A stretch of DNA of 64,000 bases from Siccirubricoccus phaeus (GCF_008360935.1 NZ_SRXO01000004.1:248001-312000), one strand, 5' to 3'; positions 7,057-18,435 are shown, counted from the stretch's first letter. Translations and numbers: made by a program. Notes: a model not told the origin generated them from the letters alone.

Positions 7057-9384
7057 ATGGAAGCGCCCGGCGTGCCCGGCATACCGCCGACCTGGACCAG
7101 CAGCGACAAGGACATGGTCGGGACGAGCCTCGGCCCGGCGCGCCTGTGGTTTACGGTGGGCCACGGCATCGTCAACGAGGTCTACTGGCCGCGGGTGGAC
7201 ATCCCGCAGATCCGCGACCTCGGCTTCATCGTCGCCGACGGCCGGGGCTTCTGGAGCGAGGTGAAGCGTGGCGTCGACTACACGATCTCCACGCCGGGGC
7301 CGGGCATCCCCGCGGTGCAGGTCCTGCACCGGCACAGCCGCTTCGAGCTCGCGCTGCGCATCACGCCGGACCCCGAACGGGATGTCCTGCTCATCGAGGT
7401 GGAACTCACCGGCGACGGCGACCTGGCGCCCTACGCGCTGCTCGCGCCGCACCTCGGCGGCACCGGCCGGGGCAACCGGGCCGAGGTCTTCACCAGCCGC
7501 GGCCGGGTGGTCCTCTGCGCCGAGCAGGGCCCCTTCGCCCTGGCCCTCGCGGCGGCCGACGCCAGCCAGCGGGACGCGTGGCGCATGGCGGGCGCTGGCT
7601 GCGTCGGGGTCAGCGATGGCTGGCAGGACTTCGCCCGCAACGGCACGATGACCTGGACCTATGACCGTGCCGGACCAGGCAATGTCGCGCTCATGGGCAA
7701 GCTGCCGCGCCGCTCCGTGCTGGCCCTTGGCTTCGGCAGCGGCCAGCAGGCGGCGGCGACGCTCGCCATCTCGGCCCTGGTCCAGCCCTTCGAGGCGGTC
7801 TGGCGCGAGCAGGTGCGCGCCTGGCAGGCCTGGCACACGAAAATGGCGCATGCCCAGGGTCTTCCGGGCGAGTTCCACGAGCAGGTCCATCTCTCGGCGA
7901 TGGTGCTCAAGGCGCACCAGGACAAGACCTACCCAGGCGCCATGGTGGCCAGCCTCAGCATCCCCTGGGGCAACGCCACGGACGACGTCGGCGGCTACCA
8001 CCTCGTCTGGCCGCGCGACCTCGTGGAAAGCGCCGGGGCTCTCCTGGAACTCGGGGCGGCCGAGGAGGCGCGGGACATCATGCGCTACCTGATCGCGACC
8101 CAGCTTGAGGACGGTCGCTGGGCGCAGAACCAGTGGCTTGGCGGTACGCCCCGCTGGTGCGGGATCCAACTCGACGAGGTGGCCTTCCCCGTCCTGCTCG
8201 CTGCGGCCCTCGCCGAGCACGACGCGTTCGGCGGCATCGAGGCGCGCGACATGGTGCGCCGGGCGCTGGCCTTCATCGTGCGGCAGGGGCCCGCGACGGA
8301 CCAGGATCGCTGGGAGGAGACGGCCGGGATCAACACCTTCACGCTGGCCGTCGCAATTGCGGCGCTGGTCTGCGGCGCCGGGTTCCTGGACGAGTCCGAG
8401 CGGGGCGACGTCCTCATCCTGGCCGACGACTGGAACGCGCACATAGAGGAGTGGTGCGGGGTCGAGGGGACGAGGCTCTCGCGCGAGCACGGGGTCGGCG
8501 CCTACTACGTCCGGGTCGCCCCGGCCCGCGTCATCTCGGACCGCGCGGCGCTCCAGGACGTCGTGCCGCTGAAGAACCGTGACCGTGACCCGAACCTCCC
8601 GGCCGCGGAGCAGATCTCGACCGACTTCCTGCAACTCGTGCGCTTCGGGCTCCGGCGGCCGGACGATCCGCTGGTGCGGAACAGCGTCGCGCTCGTGGAC
8701 GCGCTGTTGCGGGCCGAGACACCAAGCGGGCCGCTCTGGCGCCGGTATGTCGGCGACGGCTACGGAGAGCACCTGGACGGGCGGCCGTACGACGGGACCG
8801 GCCAGGGGCGGCCCTGGCCGCTGCTGGCCGGGGAGCGCGGCCACTACGCGCTCCTCGCCCACGAGGACGCCGAGCCCTACCTCCGCACCATGGCCGCCGT
8901 CAGCGGCCGGTTGGGCCTGATCCCGGAGCAGGTGTGGGACGGCGACCCGCGGCCGCGGGAGGGCCTCCATCCCGGCCGCCCCTCCGGCTCGGCGATGCCG
9001 CTGGTCTGGGCGCACGCCGAATTCGTCAAGCTGGCCGTCAGCCTGCGGGAGGAGCGCCCGGTGGACAGGCCGGAGGCGGTGTGGTTGCGCTACGCGGGGC
9101 GCAGGCCGCGCCCGACTTCCGCGCACTGGTCGCAGCGAATGCCCGTGACGACGATCCGGGCGGGGCAGTCCCTGCGGGTCCTGCACGAGGCGCCCGCGGT
9201 GCTGCGATGGGGCGTCGACGGCTGGCGGGAGGCGTCGGAAACGCCGACCACGCCGGGCCTCCTCGGCCTCCATGTCGCCGACCTGCCAACCGGAGGGCTC
9301 CATCCCGGCCAGGTCGTCCACTTCGCCTGCGACGCCTGGCCCGGACGGGAACGCGCCGTCGCCGTCGTGGAGGCGGAAGCCTGA
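7057..9384 (+). CDS. Glucoamylase-type glycoside hydrolase family 15
   Basis: A 775-residue protein with the bacterial GH15 plan: an N-terminal beta-sandwich (residues ~10-270) and an alpha/alpha-barrel. Landmarks are GGYHLVWPRDLVESAGALL near 313, the acid Glu in RWEETAGINTFTLA (E420/E421), and the base Glu in GLIPEQVWD (E624). There is no signal peptide, so it is probably cytoplasmic and releases glucose from alpha-glucans or maltooligosaccharides. The start has only a weak GAGA upstream. Its 3' end converges on the copper ATPase with an 81-bp gap and no obvious terminator. It is not an obvious part of the copper functions. Confidence 0.9.
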   Translation: MEAPGVPGIPPTWTSSDKDMVGTSLGPARLWFTVGHGIVNEVYWPRVDIPQIRDLGFIVADGRGFWSEVKRGVDYTISTPGPGIPAVQVLHRHSRFELALRITPDPERDVLLIEVELTGDGDLAPYALLAPHLGGTGRGNRAEVFTSRGRVVLCAEQGPFALALAAADASQRDAWRMAGAGCVGVSDGWQDFARNGTMTWTYDRAGPGNVALMGKLPRRSVLALGFGSGQQAAATLAISALVQPFEAVWREQVRAWQAWHTKMAHAQGLPGEFHEQVHLSAMVLKAHQDKTYPGAMVASLSIPWGNATDDVGGYHLVWPRDLVESAGALLELGAAEEARDIMRYLIATQLEDGRWAQNQWLGGTPRWCGIQLDEVAFPVLLAAALAEHDAFGGIEARDMVRRALAFIVRQGPATDQDRWEETAGINTFTLAVAIAALVCGAGFLDESERGDVLILADDWNAHIEEWCGVEGTRLSREHGVGAYYVRVAPARVISDRAALQDVVPLKNRDRDPNLPAAEQISTDFLQLVRFGLRRPDDPLVRNSVALVDALLRAETPSGPLWRRYVGDGYGEHLDGRPYDGTGQGRPWPLLAGERGHYALLAHEDAEPYLRTMAAVSGRLGLIPEQVWDGDPRPREGLHPGRPSGSAMPLVWAHAEFVKLAVSLREERPVDRPEAVWLRYAGRRPRPTSAHWSQRMPVTTIRAGQSLRVLHEAPAVLRWGVDGWREASETPTTPGLLGLHVADLPTGGLHPGQVVHFACDAWPGRERAVAVVEAEA

Positions 9385-9465
9385 CCCAGGGCAAGGCGCC
9401 CCGCCGCGCCATGGCGAGGCGTGCGGCCACCCTGGTGTCGGCGACGGCGCGGCTTGGTCGCGTCC

Positions 9466-11880
<2,415 letters not shown>

Positions 11881-11938
11881 GCCTGTCGCCTCCGGTTTGG
11901 CCCGCAACGCCGCAGGCCCGTTTGGGTGTCAGGAACCC

Positions 11939-11969
11939 AAGGTGGGGCTTCCAACCATGGGAAGGTCAA
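11939..11969 (-). promoter_or_regulatory. CueR-type promoter of the copper ATPase
   Basis: On the minus strand TTGACC (-35, 11969-11964) and CACCTT (-10, 11944-11939) are separated by 19 bp containing the dyad CTTCCCATGGTTGGAAG. A 19-bp spacer with central dyad is the hallmark of MerR-family activated promoters. The core is nearly identical to those at 43093 and 34640. The transcript would start ~50 nt before the ATPase ATG. Confidence 0.85.
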
Positions 11970-12568
11970 GGCTGCGCCTGAACCGCCAGCCGACAGCGTC
12001 GGCCTTGTTCGTGATGGGCACCGGCGCCGCCACGCCTACGGTGTCGTCGCCACCCTGGCTCCTGGGATCATGCTTCCGCGGCGGCCACACGCGCATTGAC
12101 CCGGCGCAACTTCACGCATGTGCCGCTGGCCGCGGCTTCCGAAGCGGCCCTCAGCAATGCTTTGTCATAAACGGGCCCGGACAGATCTGGCGACCGCGCG
12201 TGCAGGAGGTGAGCGTGGCCATCCGGCGTGCAAGAGGTCTCCAGCGGCGCTTTGACAAACACGGCTTGCCCGAAGCGCGCGATGATCCCCGGACCGGGGG
12301 GCGCCAGCGCAGGCTCCCAGTAGCCCAGTGTCAGTGACGCTGACGGTGCCTATCCGTCTTGCTGAGACGATCAGCCGGACTTGGTGTGATACCGCTAAGC
12401 AGATGCCATGACCCACGGCTGTGAGCGGAGAGTGGTATCGCGCCATGAACGTCCTTGGCGCGGTGGCGAACCAGTGGGAGGGTCAGTATCGCGGCTCGCC
12501 GGTATGAGGCGCCTGCACCGGCCCGGTGGGAAGCCGTCGCGCCACGCGGCTTCCCGTCCGGAAATCGC
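11970..12568. other. Intergenic region upstream of the copper ATPase
   Basis: No gene is supportable. It contains one copper-box-like motif at 12152 and otherwise GC-rich DNA with short frames. A 20-codon frame at 12445 (MNVLGAVANQW) has no support. Confidence 0.4.
12152..12170 (-). promoter_or_regulatory. Copper-box-like operator (copy 2)
   Basis: The sequence cagcaatgctttgtcataa shares CAGCAATG and TTGTC with copies at 13066 and 23261. The nearest coding gene in either direction is the copper ATPase about 270 bp away on the minus strand, so it might add a second input to that gene or be the remains of a lost promoter. Confidence 0.5.
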
Positions 12569-12931
12569 CTATCGGCGCTGCTGTCTGCCCTGCTCGTGGC
12601 CGTGCCCCGTGCCAGGGTTACCAGGGTGCGTCATCTCGGCGCCACTCGTGCCTTCGCCCTTGGGGTCGATGGATGGCGTGCCACCGCCCATGTGCCTCCC
12701 GCCCATGCGGCTGTGGTCCATCTCGACGTTGCCACCACCCTGCGGTTTCAGCGACGGCGCGGGGCCGCTGGGGGACTGGCCCTGCCGCTGTGGACCGCCC
12801 ATGCGGCTGTGGTCCATCTCGACGTTGCCGCCGCCCTGCGGATTGAGCGTCGGCTGCGCCAGCGCCGCGCCCCCGAAAAGCGCGCCGACCATCGCGCCCG
12901 CGATTGCCGTCGTGAAAAGCCTGCGAGTCAC
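12569..12931 (-). CDS. Small exported MDHSRMGG-repeat protein (putative periplasmic copper binder)
   Basis: The 120-residue protein starts at GTG with GGAGG 6 nt upstream. A Sec signal peptide (FTTAIAGAMVGALFGGAALA) is followed by two copies of a unit PxLxPQGGGNVEMDHSRMGG (~26-45 and ~59-78). The tail is GTSGAEMTHPG and HGHEQGRQQRR. Met and His spaced as MDHSxM are the copper-binding repeats of CopA/CopB in pseudomonads (family knowledge), so periplasmic Cu binding is a reasonable inference. Paralogues are at 27901 and 33574. It shares the upstream region, with a copper-box motif at 13066, with the divergent DUF2933 gene. No named family was recognised. Confidence 0.8.
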   Translation of the reverse strand: MTRRLFTTAIAGAMVGALFGGAALAQPTLNPQGGGNVEMDHSRMGGPQRQGQSPSGPAPSLKPQGGGNVEMDHSRMGGRHMGGGTPSIDPKGEGTSGAEMTHPGNPGTGHGHEQGRQQRR

Positions 12932-13065
12932 TGTCTTCCTCCATGCCCGGTGCCGTCGGCGCGCCTGCGCGCCCGGCCACGGGGCTCATGGCGCCTGCAC
13001 TTGCTTCAGGCGCGCATCGGACTCTGCCGTCCGCTCCATGCCGACGGGAAGGCGCAACGGGAGCG

Positions 13066-13084
13066 CAGCAATGTTTTGTAAAGA
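13066..13084 (+). promoter_or_regulatory. Copper-box-like operator (copy 3), divergent promoter
   Basis: The sequence cagcaatgttttgtaaaga lies between the minus-strand repeat-protein gene (start 12931) and the plus-strand DUF2933 gene (start 13189), about 105-135 bp from each. The motif could serve both. Confidence 0.55.
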
Positions 13085-13188
13085 TCAGGTGCTGAGGAAT
13101 GCCGGAGTTCAATCCCGGCATTGATCCACCGCAAAGAACGGCGCGCAACGATGCTGCAATCTGCCAAAAGGAGAACAGGAGGATCCGA

Positions 13189-13452
13189 ATGGAAACCCGC
13201 CCACATGTCCCACTGTGGCGCACGAGGGGCGGCGTCGTCCTCCTGGGCTTCCTCGCGGTCGGCGCCTTTTACTTGCTGACCGAGCACACGGCCCACCTCC
13301 TGGGCGCCCTGCCCTACCTGCTGCTCCTGGCCTGCCCCCTGATGCACCTGTTCATGCACCATGGCCATGGCGACCACGACAGACATGAGGAGGCAGGCAG
13401 TCGCGAGGGGGCGGGTGCCGAGCGCGAGCAGCCCCAGGGCGGCGTGTCATGA
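13189..13452 (+). CDS. DUF2933 small membrane protein
   Basis: 87 residues; AGGAGG 6 nt before ATG. One hydrophobic segment (GVVLLGFLAVGAFYLLTE) is followed by HLLGALPYLLLLACPLMHLFMHHGHGDH, the conserved core of DUF2933. The C-terminal His/Met-rich stretch is a possible metal site. Its stop overlaps the ATG of the next gene (ATGA), showing translational coupling. DUF2933 proteins commonly accompany copper and silver resistance genes; their function is not known. A second intact copy is at 45496 and two dead copies are at 15003 and 23967. Confidence 0.85.
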   Translation: METRPHVPLWRTRGGVVLLGFLAVGAFYLLTEHTAHLLGALPYLLLLACPLMHLFMHHGHGDHDRHEEAGSREGAGAEREQPQGGVS

Positions 13453-14114
13453 CGCACGGCGCCCCCGCCTACGGCCTCTGGACCCTGGTCGCCCTGAACT
13501 CCCTGGTGTTCATCGTCTTCGCGCTCAGCTTCGGCAAGCCGCGGACCCCGTGGGACTGGCGCTCCTTCGGCGCCTTCAGCGGCTTCGTCGTGGCGCTGTT
13601 CGCCGAGATGTACGGCTTCCCGGTGACCATCTACCTGCTCTCCGGCTGGCTGCAGGCGCGCCACCCGGGGGTGGACCTGCTGTCGCACGACGCGGGGCAC
13701 CTCTGGTGGACCGTCTTCGGCCTCGAGGGCGACCCGCACTCCGGCGCGCTGCACATCCTGAGCTACGCCTTCATCGGCGGCGGCTTCGTCCTGCTCTCCT
13801 CGGCCTGGAAGGTGCTCTACCGGGCGCAGAGGGCGCACCGGCTGGCGACGACGGGCCCGTACGAGCGTCTCCGGCACCCGCAGTACGTCGCCTTCATCGC
13901 CATCATGTTCGGCTTCCTCCTGCAGTGGCCGACGCTGCTGACCCTGCTGATGTTCCCGGTCCTGGTCGGCATGTACGTCCACCTCGCCCGCGCGGAGGAG
14001 AGGGAGGCGCGCCGGGAGTTCGGGGCCGAGTACGACCGCTACGCGGCGGCTGTCCCGGCGTGGTTCCCACGGCCGGGCGGCCGCGCCCCTGCGAAACGGC
14101 CGACCGCCGGGTGA
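13449..14114 (+). CDS. Isoprenylcysteine methyltransferase-like integral membrane protein
   Basis: A 221-residue polytopic protein with about five hydrophobic segments. The C-terminal signature is TTGPYERLRHPQYVAFIAIMFG, then RAEEREARREFGAEYDRYAAAVP, which is the SAM/lipid-methyltransferase motif of the ICMT/PEMT superfamily (RHPxY and EExxLxxxFGxxYxxY). It is translationally coupled to DUF2933, a pairing often seen in metal-resistance islands. The substrate is unknown; membrane-lipid methylation is possible (inference). Confidence 0.8.
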   Translation: MTHGAPAYGLWTLVALNSLVFIVFALSFGKPRTPWDWRSFGAFSGFVVALFAEMYGFPVTIYLLSGWLQARHPGVDLLSHDAGHLWWTVFGLEGDPHSGALHILSYAFIGGGFVLLSSAWKVLYRAQRAHRLATTGPYERLRHPQYVAFIAIMFGFLLQWPTLLTLLMFPVLVGMYVHLARAEEREARREFGAEYDRYAAAVPAWFPRPGGRAPAKRPTAG

Positions 14115-14140
14115 CGTCCGAGCCCGGGGCCATTCTGCCG

Positions 14141-14257
14141 ATGGGCCTGGCTTGCGCTGCGCGGGCCGCCCCGACGGCGCGGCTGGAGGTCCGGCAGGGT
14201 CCGAAGGTCGCCGTGTTCGGGGCGCCAGGCGGCGAGCGGGTCTGGGCGCGCCACTGA
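14141..14257 (+). pseudogene. Internally deleted DUF411 gene
   Basis: The 38-codon frame joins ARAAPTARLEVRQ directly to VAVFGAPGGERVWARH. In the intact DUF411 protein at 44977-45441 the same two segments (AQAAPLARVEVWQ and EVVLFGAPGGERIWARH) are about 95 residues apart, with the metal-binding CGCC between them. The deletion is in frame but removes the functional core. Confidence 0.75.
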
Positions 14258-14302
14258 GATTGGGGCCGGGTTCCGCACGCCCCGCGGCGCCCCTGGGCCG
14301 AC

Positions 14303-14707
14303 TCAGGCGGACATGCTGCGCAGCGCCTCGGCGCAGGCCCGCTCGCAGCGGCGGCAGGACTCGGCGCAAATCCGGCAGTGCGCGTGCTGGCTGGCGTGGC
14401 GCTCGCACTCCTCGCCGCAGAGGCGGCAGGCCGTCTCGCAGGCCGTCAGCATCTGCCGGATCAGCTCCTCGTTCGAGCCGGTCCGACGCGTCGCGATCGA
14501 GCCCGCCGCGGCGCAGACATCGGCGCAGTCCAGATTGAGGCGGATGCACTGAGTGAGTTGCTGCACCATCTGCTCACCGAGGCAGGCGTCGGCGCAGGAG
14601 GTGCAGGTCTGCGCGCAGGAGTAGCACTCCTCCAGGCAGCGGATGAGCGCGTCGTTCGTGCTGCCTTTGACGTGTGGATGCGAAGCAATCATCTGCTGGG
14701 CGTGCAT
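14303..14707 (-). CDS. Four-helix-bundle copper-storage protein (Csp/DUF326), cytosolic type
   Basis: 134 residues from ATG 14707 with AAGGAG upstream; no signal peptide (MHAQQMIASHPHVK). Cysteines recur in helical CxxxC spacing: CLEECYSCAQTCTSCADACLG, CIRLNLDCADVC, CETACRLCGEEC, CRICAESCRRCERAC. This is the Csp pattern, in which Cys line the inside of a four-helix bundle and bind many Cu(I) ions. Without a leader it is the cytosolic Csp3-like type; the exported partner is at 37134. A copper-box-like motif lies about 220 bp upstream. Confidence 0.9.
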   Translation of the reverse strand: MHAQQMIASHPHVKGSTNDALIRCLEECYSCAQTCTSCADACLGEQMVQQLTQCIRLNLDCADVCAAAGSIATRRTGSNEELIRQMLTACETACRLCGEECERHASQHAHCRICAESCRRCERACAEALRSMSA

Positions 14708-14929
14708 GCGGAGGTCTCCTTGTCCGGGGGTGACGGGGTCCCTGCCGCGGCCGGGCCGCGCGCATGCCCCGTCACGGCGATGAACACGACCCGCGCCGGG
14801 GAGTTCTTGCCGCGCGCCACGATTGACCGGACGCTTGGCGAAGCGCGCCGCCGTGCCAATCCCCAAGGGGGCAGAAGCCACTGATCCCATTGGGTGGCGG
14901 CCGTCGCCCGAGCGCCGGGCATCGGGCCG

Positions 14930-14948
14930 CAGCAATGAAATGACACTT
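14930..14948 (-). promoter_or_regulatory. Copper-box-like operator (copy 4)
   Basis: The sequence cagcaatgaaatgacactt matches the CAGCAATG half-site of the motif and, on the other strand, the TGTCA half at the right spacing. It lies upstream of the Csp gene (minus strand). The central bases diverge, so this copy is weaker. Confidence 0.4.
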
Positions 14949-15002
14949 ACGGTCGGGCATCGGAGGCGCGCCTCCCTGACCCGGCCCGGCGTCGGCTCGC
15001 CT

Positions 15003-15213
15003 GGAGCACTACGAGCACACGCTCGGCGCGCTGCCCTACCTGCTGTTGTTGGCGTGCCGCCGATGCAGCTGTTCACACACCACGGGCACGGTGGGTATCG
15101 GGCGCACACCGAGGCATCAACGGAGCGGCCCCGCGCGCCGGTGACGGAAGGATGACCGCGGCCGCTCCCTCGCGGTCACCACGGTTCCCTTTCGCGCGCC
15201 TGTCGCTGCGCGT
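15003..15213 (+). repeat. Duplicated segment with dead DUF2933 gene (copy A)
   Basis: Frame translation gives LEHYEHTLGALPYLLLLAC, then after a one-base slip PPMQLFTHHGHGGYRAHT, the DUF2933 core. The whole stretch is closely similar to 23967-24190, including the downstream non-DUF2933 DNA, so both derive from one duplication. Start codon and N-terminus are missing. Confidence 0.7.
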
Positions 15214-15396
15214 GCTCGATCAGCAGATGCGGCTGAGCCGGAGCGCCGAGGTGCGGGTGCGGCTCGTTCGCCCGCCGGACGGGCGTCCCGTGACCGGCAT
15301 CGCCATTGCCGAGCACAAGCTCGAGACGCTCGTGGGCTCCGCGGGAACAGCAGCCTCGTCCTGGCGGACACCGGCTCCGCCATGGCGGCCGCGAAG
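15214..15396 (+). other. Possible decayed periplasmic domain
   Basis: The frame reads RLSLRVLDQQMRLSRSAEVRVRLVRPPDGRPVTGIAIAEHKL in part. The VRLVxPxDGRPVxG strand pattern recalls FixH/YtkA-like beta-sandwich domains, but no start or end can be defined, so I do not call a gene. Confidence 0.25.
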
Positions 15397-15415
15397 CAGA
15401 AATGTTTTGAAAAAT
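15397..15415 (+). promoter_or_regulatory. Copper-box-like operator (copy 5)
   Basis: The sequence cagaaatgttttgaaaaat matches the motif (compare 13066). It is about 210 bp before the first gene of the Met-rich protein/reductase/cytochrome operon at 15627. Confidence 0.45.
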
Positions 15416-15626
15416 ATGGCTTTGCGGGGAAGCGCTACACTGGCGCCAGTGCCGGGTGCGGCCCACGCAGCACCCGGTGTCCTGATTTGGGAGTTCGCGA
15501 CTGTGCCTGGGCCGGATCGAGCCCCGCCCAGCCGACCAACCTGAAGGGTGTAACAGGCTTCGCCTGCCATCCACCGGCGCTGGCGGCGCCAGCCCGACGC
15601 CCCCCCATGATGAGGAGGACCGCCGA

Positions 15627-16487
15627 ATGTCGATGAAGCACACGCTGCGTACCGCAGCCACGGTCGCTGCCCTGCTGCCCCTGTCCTCCTTCGGGATGGC
15701 CGAGGAGGCTCCCCGGCAACCCGTCAGGCTCGCCATGATGGACATGGAGATGCCGATGGGCGGCGGAGGGATGCAGCAGCAAGGCTCGGGCGGCATGCGC
15801 ATGGACGATGACATGCGCATGGGAGGCGCACAGGCCCAGACTGCCCAGGGCAACACTGGGATGCCCGGCATGGGCCAGACCGGCCAGCGCGGTGGCATGG
15901 GCGTGGGCGGCATGTCGGATGACGGCATGATGCGGATGGGTGGCGGGATGCCTGCCCAGGGCCAGGGGCAGATGCCGATGGGGCAGATGCCGCAGCAGCA
16001 GGGCATGGGCCAGGAGCCGATGGCGGGCTGCATGGCGATGATGCGCAACATGATGCGCATGGGCGCCGCGCAGCCGGGGATGGCCCCGATGCAGGGTGCC
16101 GGGCCCGCCGCCACCCCCGGCATGGGCATGGGCGCCATGGGCGGCACGCAGGCCATGGGCAGCTCCGCCGCCCGGCTCGAGGGCCGGATCGCGTTCCTCC
16201 GCACGGAGCTGCGCATCACGGACGCCCAGGCGGCCGCGTGGGATGCCTTCGCCAACACCCTCCGCTCCGGCCGCGAACACCTCGACGCGGCGCGCGCGGC
16301 GCTGCAGGAAGGCACGACGGCGGTGGACCCGATGGCGCGGCTCGAGTCCTTCGAGCGACACCTGCGGGAGCGGGCCGAGGCGATGCACATGACGCGGATG
16401 GCCTTCAGCACGCTCTACGCCCAGCTCGACGACGCGCAGAAGCGCGTGGCGGCCTCCACCATGCTGCCGTTCATCGGGACGTTCTGA
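15627..16487 (+). CDS. Met-rich Spy/CpxP-like periplasmic protein
   Basis: 286 residues with GAGGAGG 8 nt before ATG. A Sec signal (VAALLPLSSFGMA) precedes a long Met/Gly/Gln-rich segment (residues ~35-180; repeats such as MPMGGGG and MRMGG). A C-terminal helical domain follows, with RTELRITDAQAAAWDAFANTLR and, later, LESFERHLRERAEAM, the LTxxQ pattern of Spy/CpxP. Spy-like proteins are copper- and stress-induced periplasmic chaperones; the Met tract could bind Cu(I). It heads an operon with the FAD/2Fe-2S reductase. A shorter relative is at 44228. Confidence 0.8.
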   Translation: MSMKHTLRTAATVAALLPLSSFGMAEEAPRQPVRLAMMDMEMPMGGGGMQQQGSGGMRMDDDMRMGGAQAQTAQGNTGMPGMGQTGQRGGMGVGGMSDDGMMRMGGGMPAQGQGQMPMGQMPQQQGMGQEPMAGCMAMMRNMMRMGAAQPGMAPMQGAGPAATPGMGMGAMGGTQAMGSSAARLEGRIAFLRTELRITDAQAAAWDAFANTLRSGREHLDAARAALQEGTTAVDPMARLESFERHLRERAEAMHMTRMAFSTLYAQLDDAQKRVAASTMLPFIGTF

Positions 16488-16517
16488 GCGCGGGCGCCAT
16501 TCGCCAAGGGACATTTG

Positions 16518-18434
16518 ATGCGCCAGTGGCTACTCGCGGCCGTGCTCGGGGCATGGCTGACCGGCGCGGCGGCGGCCCAGGTCGCTCCCGGCGACCACAG
16601 CGCGCACCATCCGGGGCAGGCGCCCCCGGCCGCGGGCACGACGGCACCGATGCCGGGCGCCGCGCCGCAGCCGACCGGCGGCTGCGGCGGCATGATGGGC
16701 TGCATGGGCGGCGGCCCGCGGCCGTTCTACGCGACCCTGCTGGACATGCCCGCGCTCACGCCCGAGGCGCGCCGGATCATCGAGACCGAGGCCGAGCGCC
16801 GCATCGGGTGGGGATCGCAGGCGGTCACCTCGGGCGGCGCACGGCTGCACCACGCGCTCGCCGCCAACGACGACCTGGCGGTCCGGCAGGCCATCACCGG
16901 CCTGCGCGAGGGGCTGCAGATGCTCGAGAGCGGGACGGCAGCGTTGCGGGCCGTCGAGGCGGGCGCCGCGCCCCGGCAGATCGCCCTGGCCTGGTTCCGG
17001 GACCAGCTCGCCCTGCCCCCGACCCAAGCCGCGGCGACGGCCATGACGATGGATGAGGGACCATGGGGCCTCTCCTGGTATCACCTGACCACCATGGCGT
17101 TCCTGGTGGCGTTCCTCCTCGGGACGCTGGCGCTCCAGTTCGGCCGCATGCGGCGGGTCAGCGGCCTCGTCGCGCGTCTCGCACGGCCCGGCACCGCGCC
17201 CGCCTCGGGGCCACCGGCGCCGCCTCCCGCACCGGCCCCAAGCCCCCCGGCGCCCGAAGCACCCGCCGCGGCGGTCGCGATGCCCGTGGCCGCAGCCGCC
17301 GTCCCAGCCCCGGCCGTCGCTCCCGCCCCTTCGCCAGCAGCGGCCACGGCGGCGGCCAAGCGGCCCTGGTCGGGCACGCTGCGGGTCGCGGCCATCTTCC
17401 GCGAGACGCCCTCCGTGAAGACGTTCCGGCTGGTGGACCCTGGCGGCGGCGACGTCCCCTTCACCTTCATGCCGGGCCAGTTCCTGACCTTCTCGGCGGA
17501 GCTCGACGGCAAGACGGTGAGGCGCTCCTACACCATCGCGTCGTCGCCGACCCGGCGCAGCTACGTCGAGGTCACGGTCAGGCGGGAGGAGCAGGGGCTC
17601 ATCTCGCGGCACCTGCACGACCGCGTCGCGGTCGGCGACTCCCTGGAGGTGTCGGCCCCCTCGGGCGTCTTCACCTTCATGGGCGAGGAGGCCAGCATCG
17701 TCCTGATCGCGGGCGGGGTCGGCATCACCCCGATGATGAGCGTCGCCCGGTACCTGGCCGACCGCGCCTACCCCGGCGAGATCTTCTTCCTCTGCGGGGC
17801 GCGCAGCCCCGAGGAGTTCGTCTTCCGCGAGGAACTCGAGTACCTGCAGAAGCGGCACCCGAACCTGCACGTGGCGGCGACGATGTCGCGCGCGGAGGGG
17901 ACCGCCTGGATGGGCTCCACGGGCCCGGTCTCCAAGGATTTCATCGCCCGGGTCGTCCCGGACATCGCCAGGCGCCGGGTCCACCTGTGCGGCCCGCCGC
18001 CGATGATGGAGGCCGTGAAGGCCGCGCTGGCCGAGCTTGGCGTCCCCAAGGAGCAGGTGAGGACGGAGGCGTTCGGCCCGGCCCGGGGCGTCGTGCCCGG
18101 CCCGGCCGCGCCCCTGCCGCCCGTCCCCGTCCCGGCCGAGGTGGCCGCGGCCGCGGCGGTCCCGCGGGTGGCCACGGCGGAGGTCCGCTTCGCCAGGTCG
18201 GGCAAGGCGGGCGCGCTGGCGCCGGACCAGACCGTCCTGGAGGCCGCCGAGGCGATCGGGGTGCCCATCGACTACTCCTGCCGCGTCGGGATCTGCGGCG
18301 CCTGCAAGGTGCGCCTCCTCGAGGGCTCGGTCACGATGGAGGTCGAGGAGGGGCTGCCTCCCGACGAGAAGGCGCAGGGCGTCATCCTGGCCTGCCAGGC
18401 GAAGTCCGTCGGCAACCTCGTCGTCGAGGCGTGA
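16518..18434 (+). CDS. Membrane-anchored FAD/NAD(P)H reductase fused to a 2Fe-2S ferredoxin
   Basis: 638 residues; AAGGGA 6 nt before ATG. Order: signal peptide (WLLAAVLGAWLTGAAAA); a periplasmic His/Met/Cys-rich helical domain (~20-185, with GGCGGMMGCMGGG); one membrane helix (TTMAFLVAFLLGTLALQF, ~190-208); a Pro/Ala linker; a ferredoxin-NADP reductase module with RRSYTIASSP (flavin) and GGVGITPMMS (nucleotide); and a plant-type 2Fe-2S domain (CRVGICGACKVRLL and a last Cys in ILACQAK). Topology places the redox modules in the cytoplasm. With the next two genes it can pass electrons from NAD(P)H across the membrane. The fusion of a metal-binding-like periplasmic domain to an FNR-ferredoxin is unusual. 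The terminal acceptor is unknown. Confidence 0.85.
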   Translation: MRQWLLAAVLGAWLTGAAAAQVAPGDHSAHHPGQAPPAAGTTAPMPGAAPQPTGGCGGMMGCMGGGPRPFYATLLDMPALTPEARRIIETEAERRIGWGSQAVTSGGARLHHALAANDDLAVRQAITGLREGLQMLESGTAALRAVEAGAAPRQIALAWFRDQLALPPTQAAATAMTMDEGPWGLSWYHLTTMAFLVAFLLGTLALQFGRMRRVSGLVARLARPGTAPASGPPAPPPAPAPSPPAPEAPAAAVAMPVAAAAVPAPAVAPAPSPAAATAAAKRPWSGTLRVAAIFRETPSVKTFRLVDPGGGDVPFTFMPGQFLTFSAELDGKTVRRSYTIASSPTRRSYVEVTVRREEQGLISRHLHDRVAVGDSLEVSAPSGVFTFMGEEASIVLIAGGVGITPMMSVARYLADRAYPGEIFFLCGARSPEEFVFREELEYLQKRHPNLHVAATMSRAEGTAWMGSTGPVSKDFIARVVPDIARRRVHLCGPPPMMEAVKAALAELGVPKEQVRTEAFGPARGVVPGPAAPLPPVPVPAEVAAAAAVPRVATAEVRFARSGKAGALAPDQTVLEAAEAIGVPIDYSCRVGICGACKVRLLEGSVTMEVEEGLPPDEKAQGVILACQAKSVGNLVVEA

Positions 18435-18435
18435 C

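Noticed and set aside
6232-9321. Very long minus-strand open frame (over 1000 codons)
   Set aside because: It is antisense to the GH15 gene, has Arg/Pro/His-rich non-protein composition and no motifs; GC-rich codon bias keeps such frames open.
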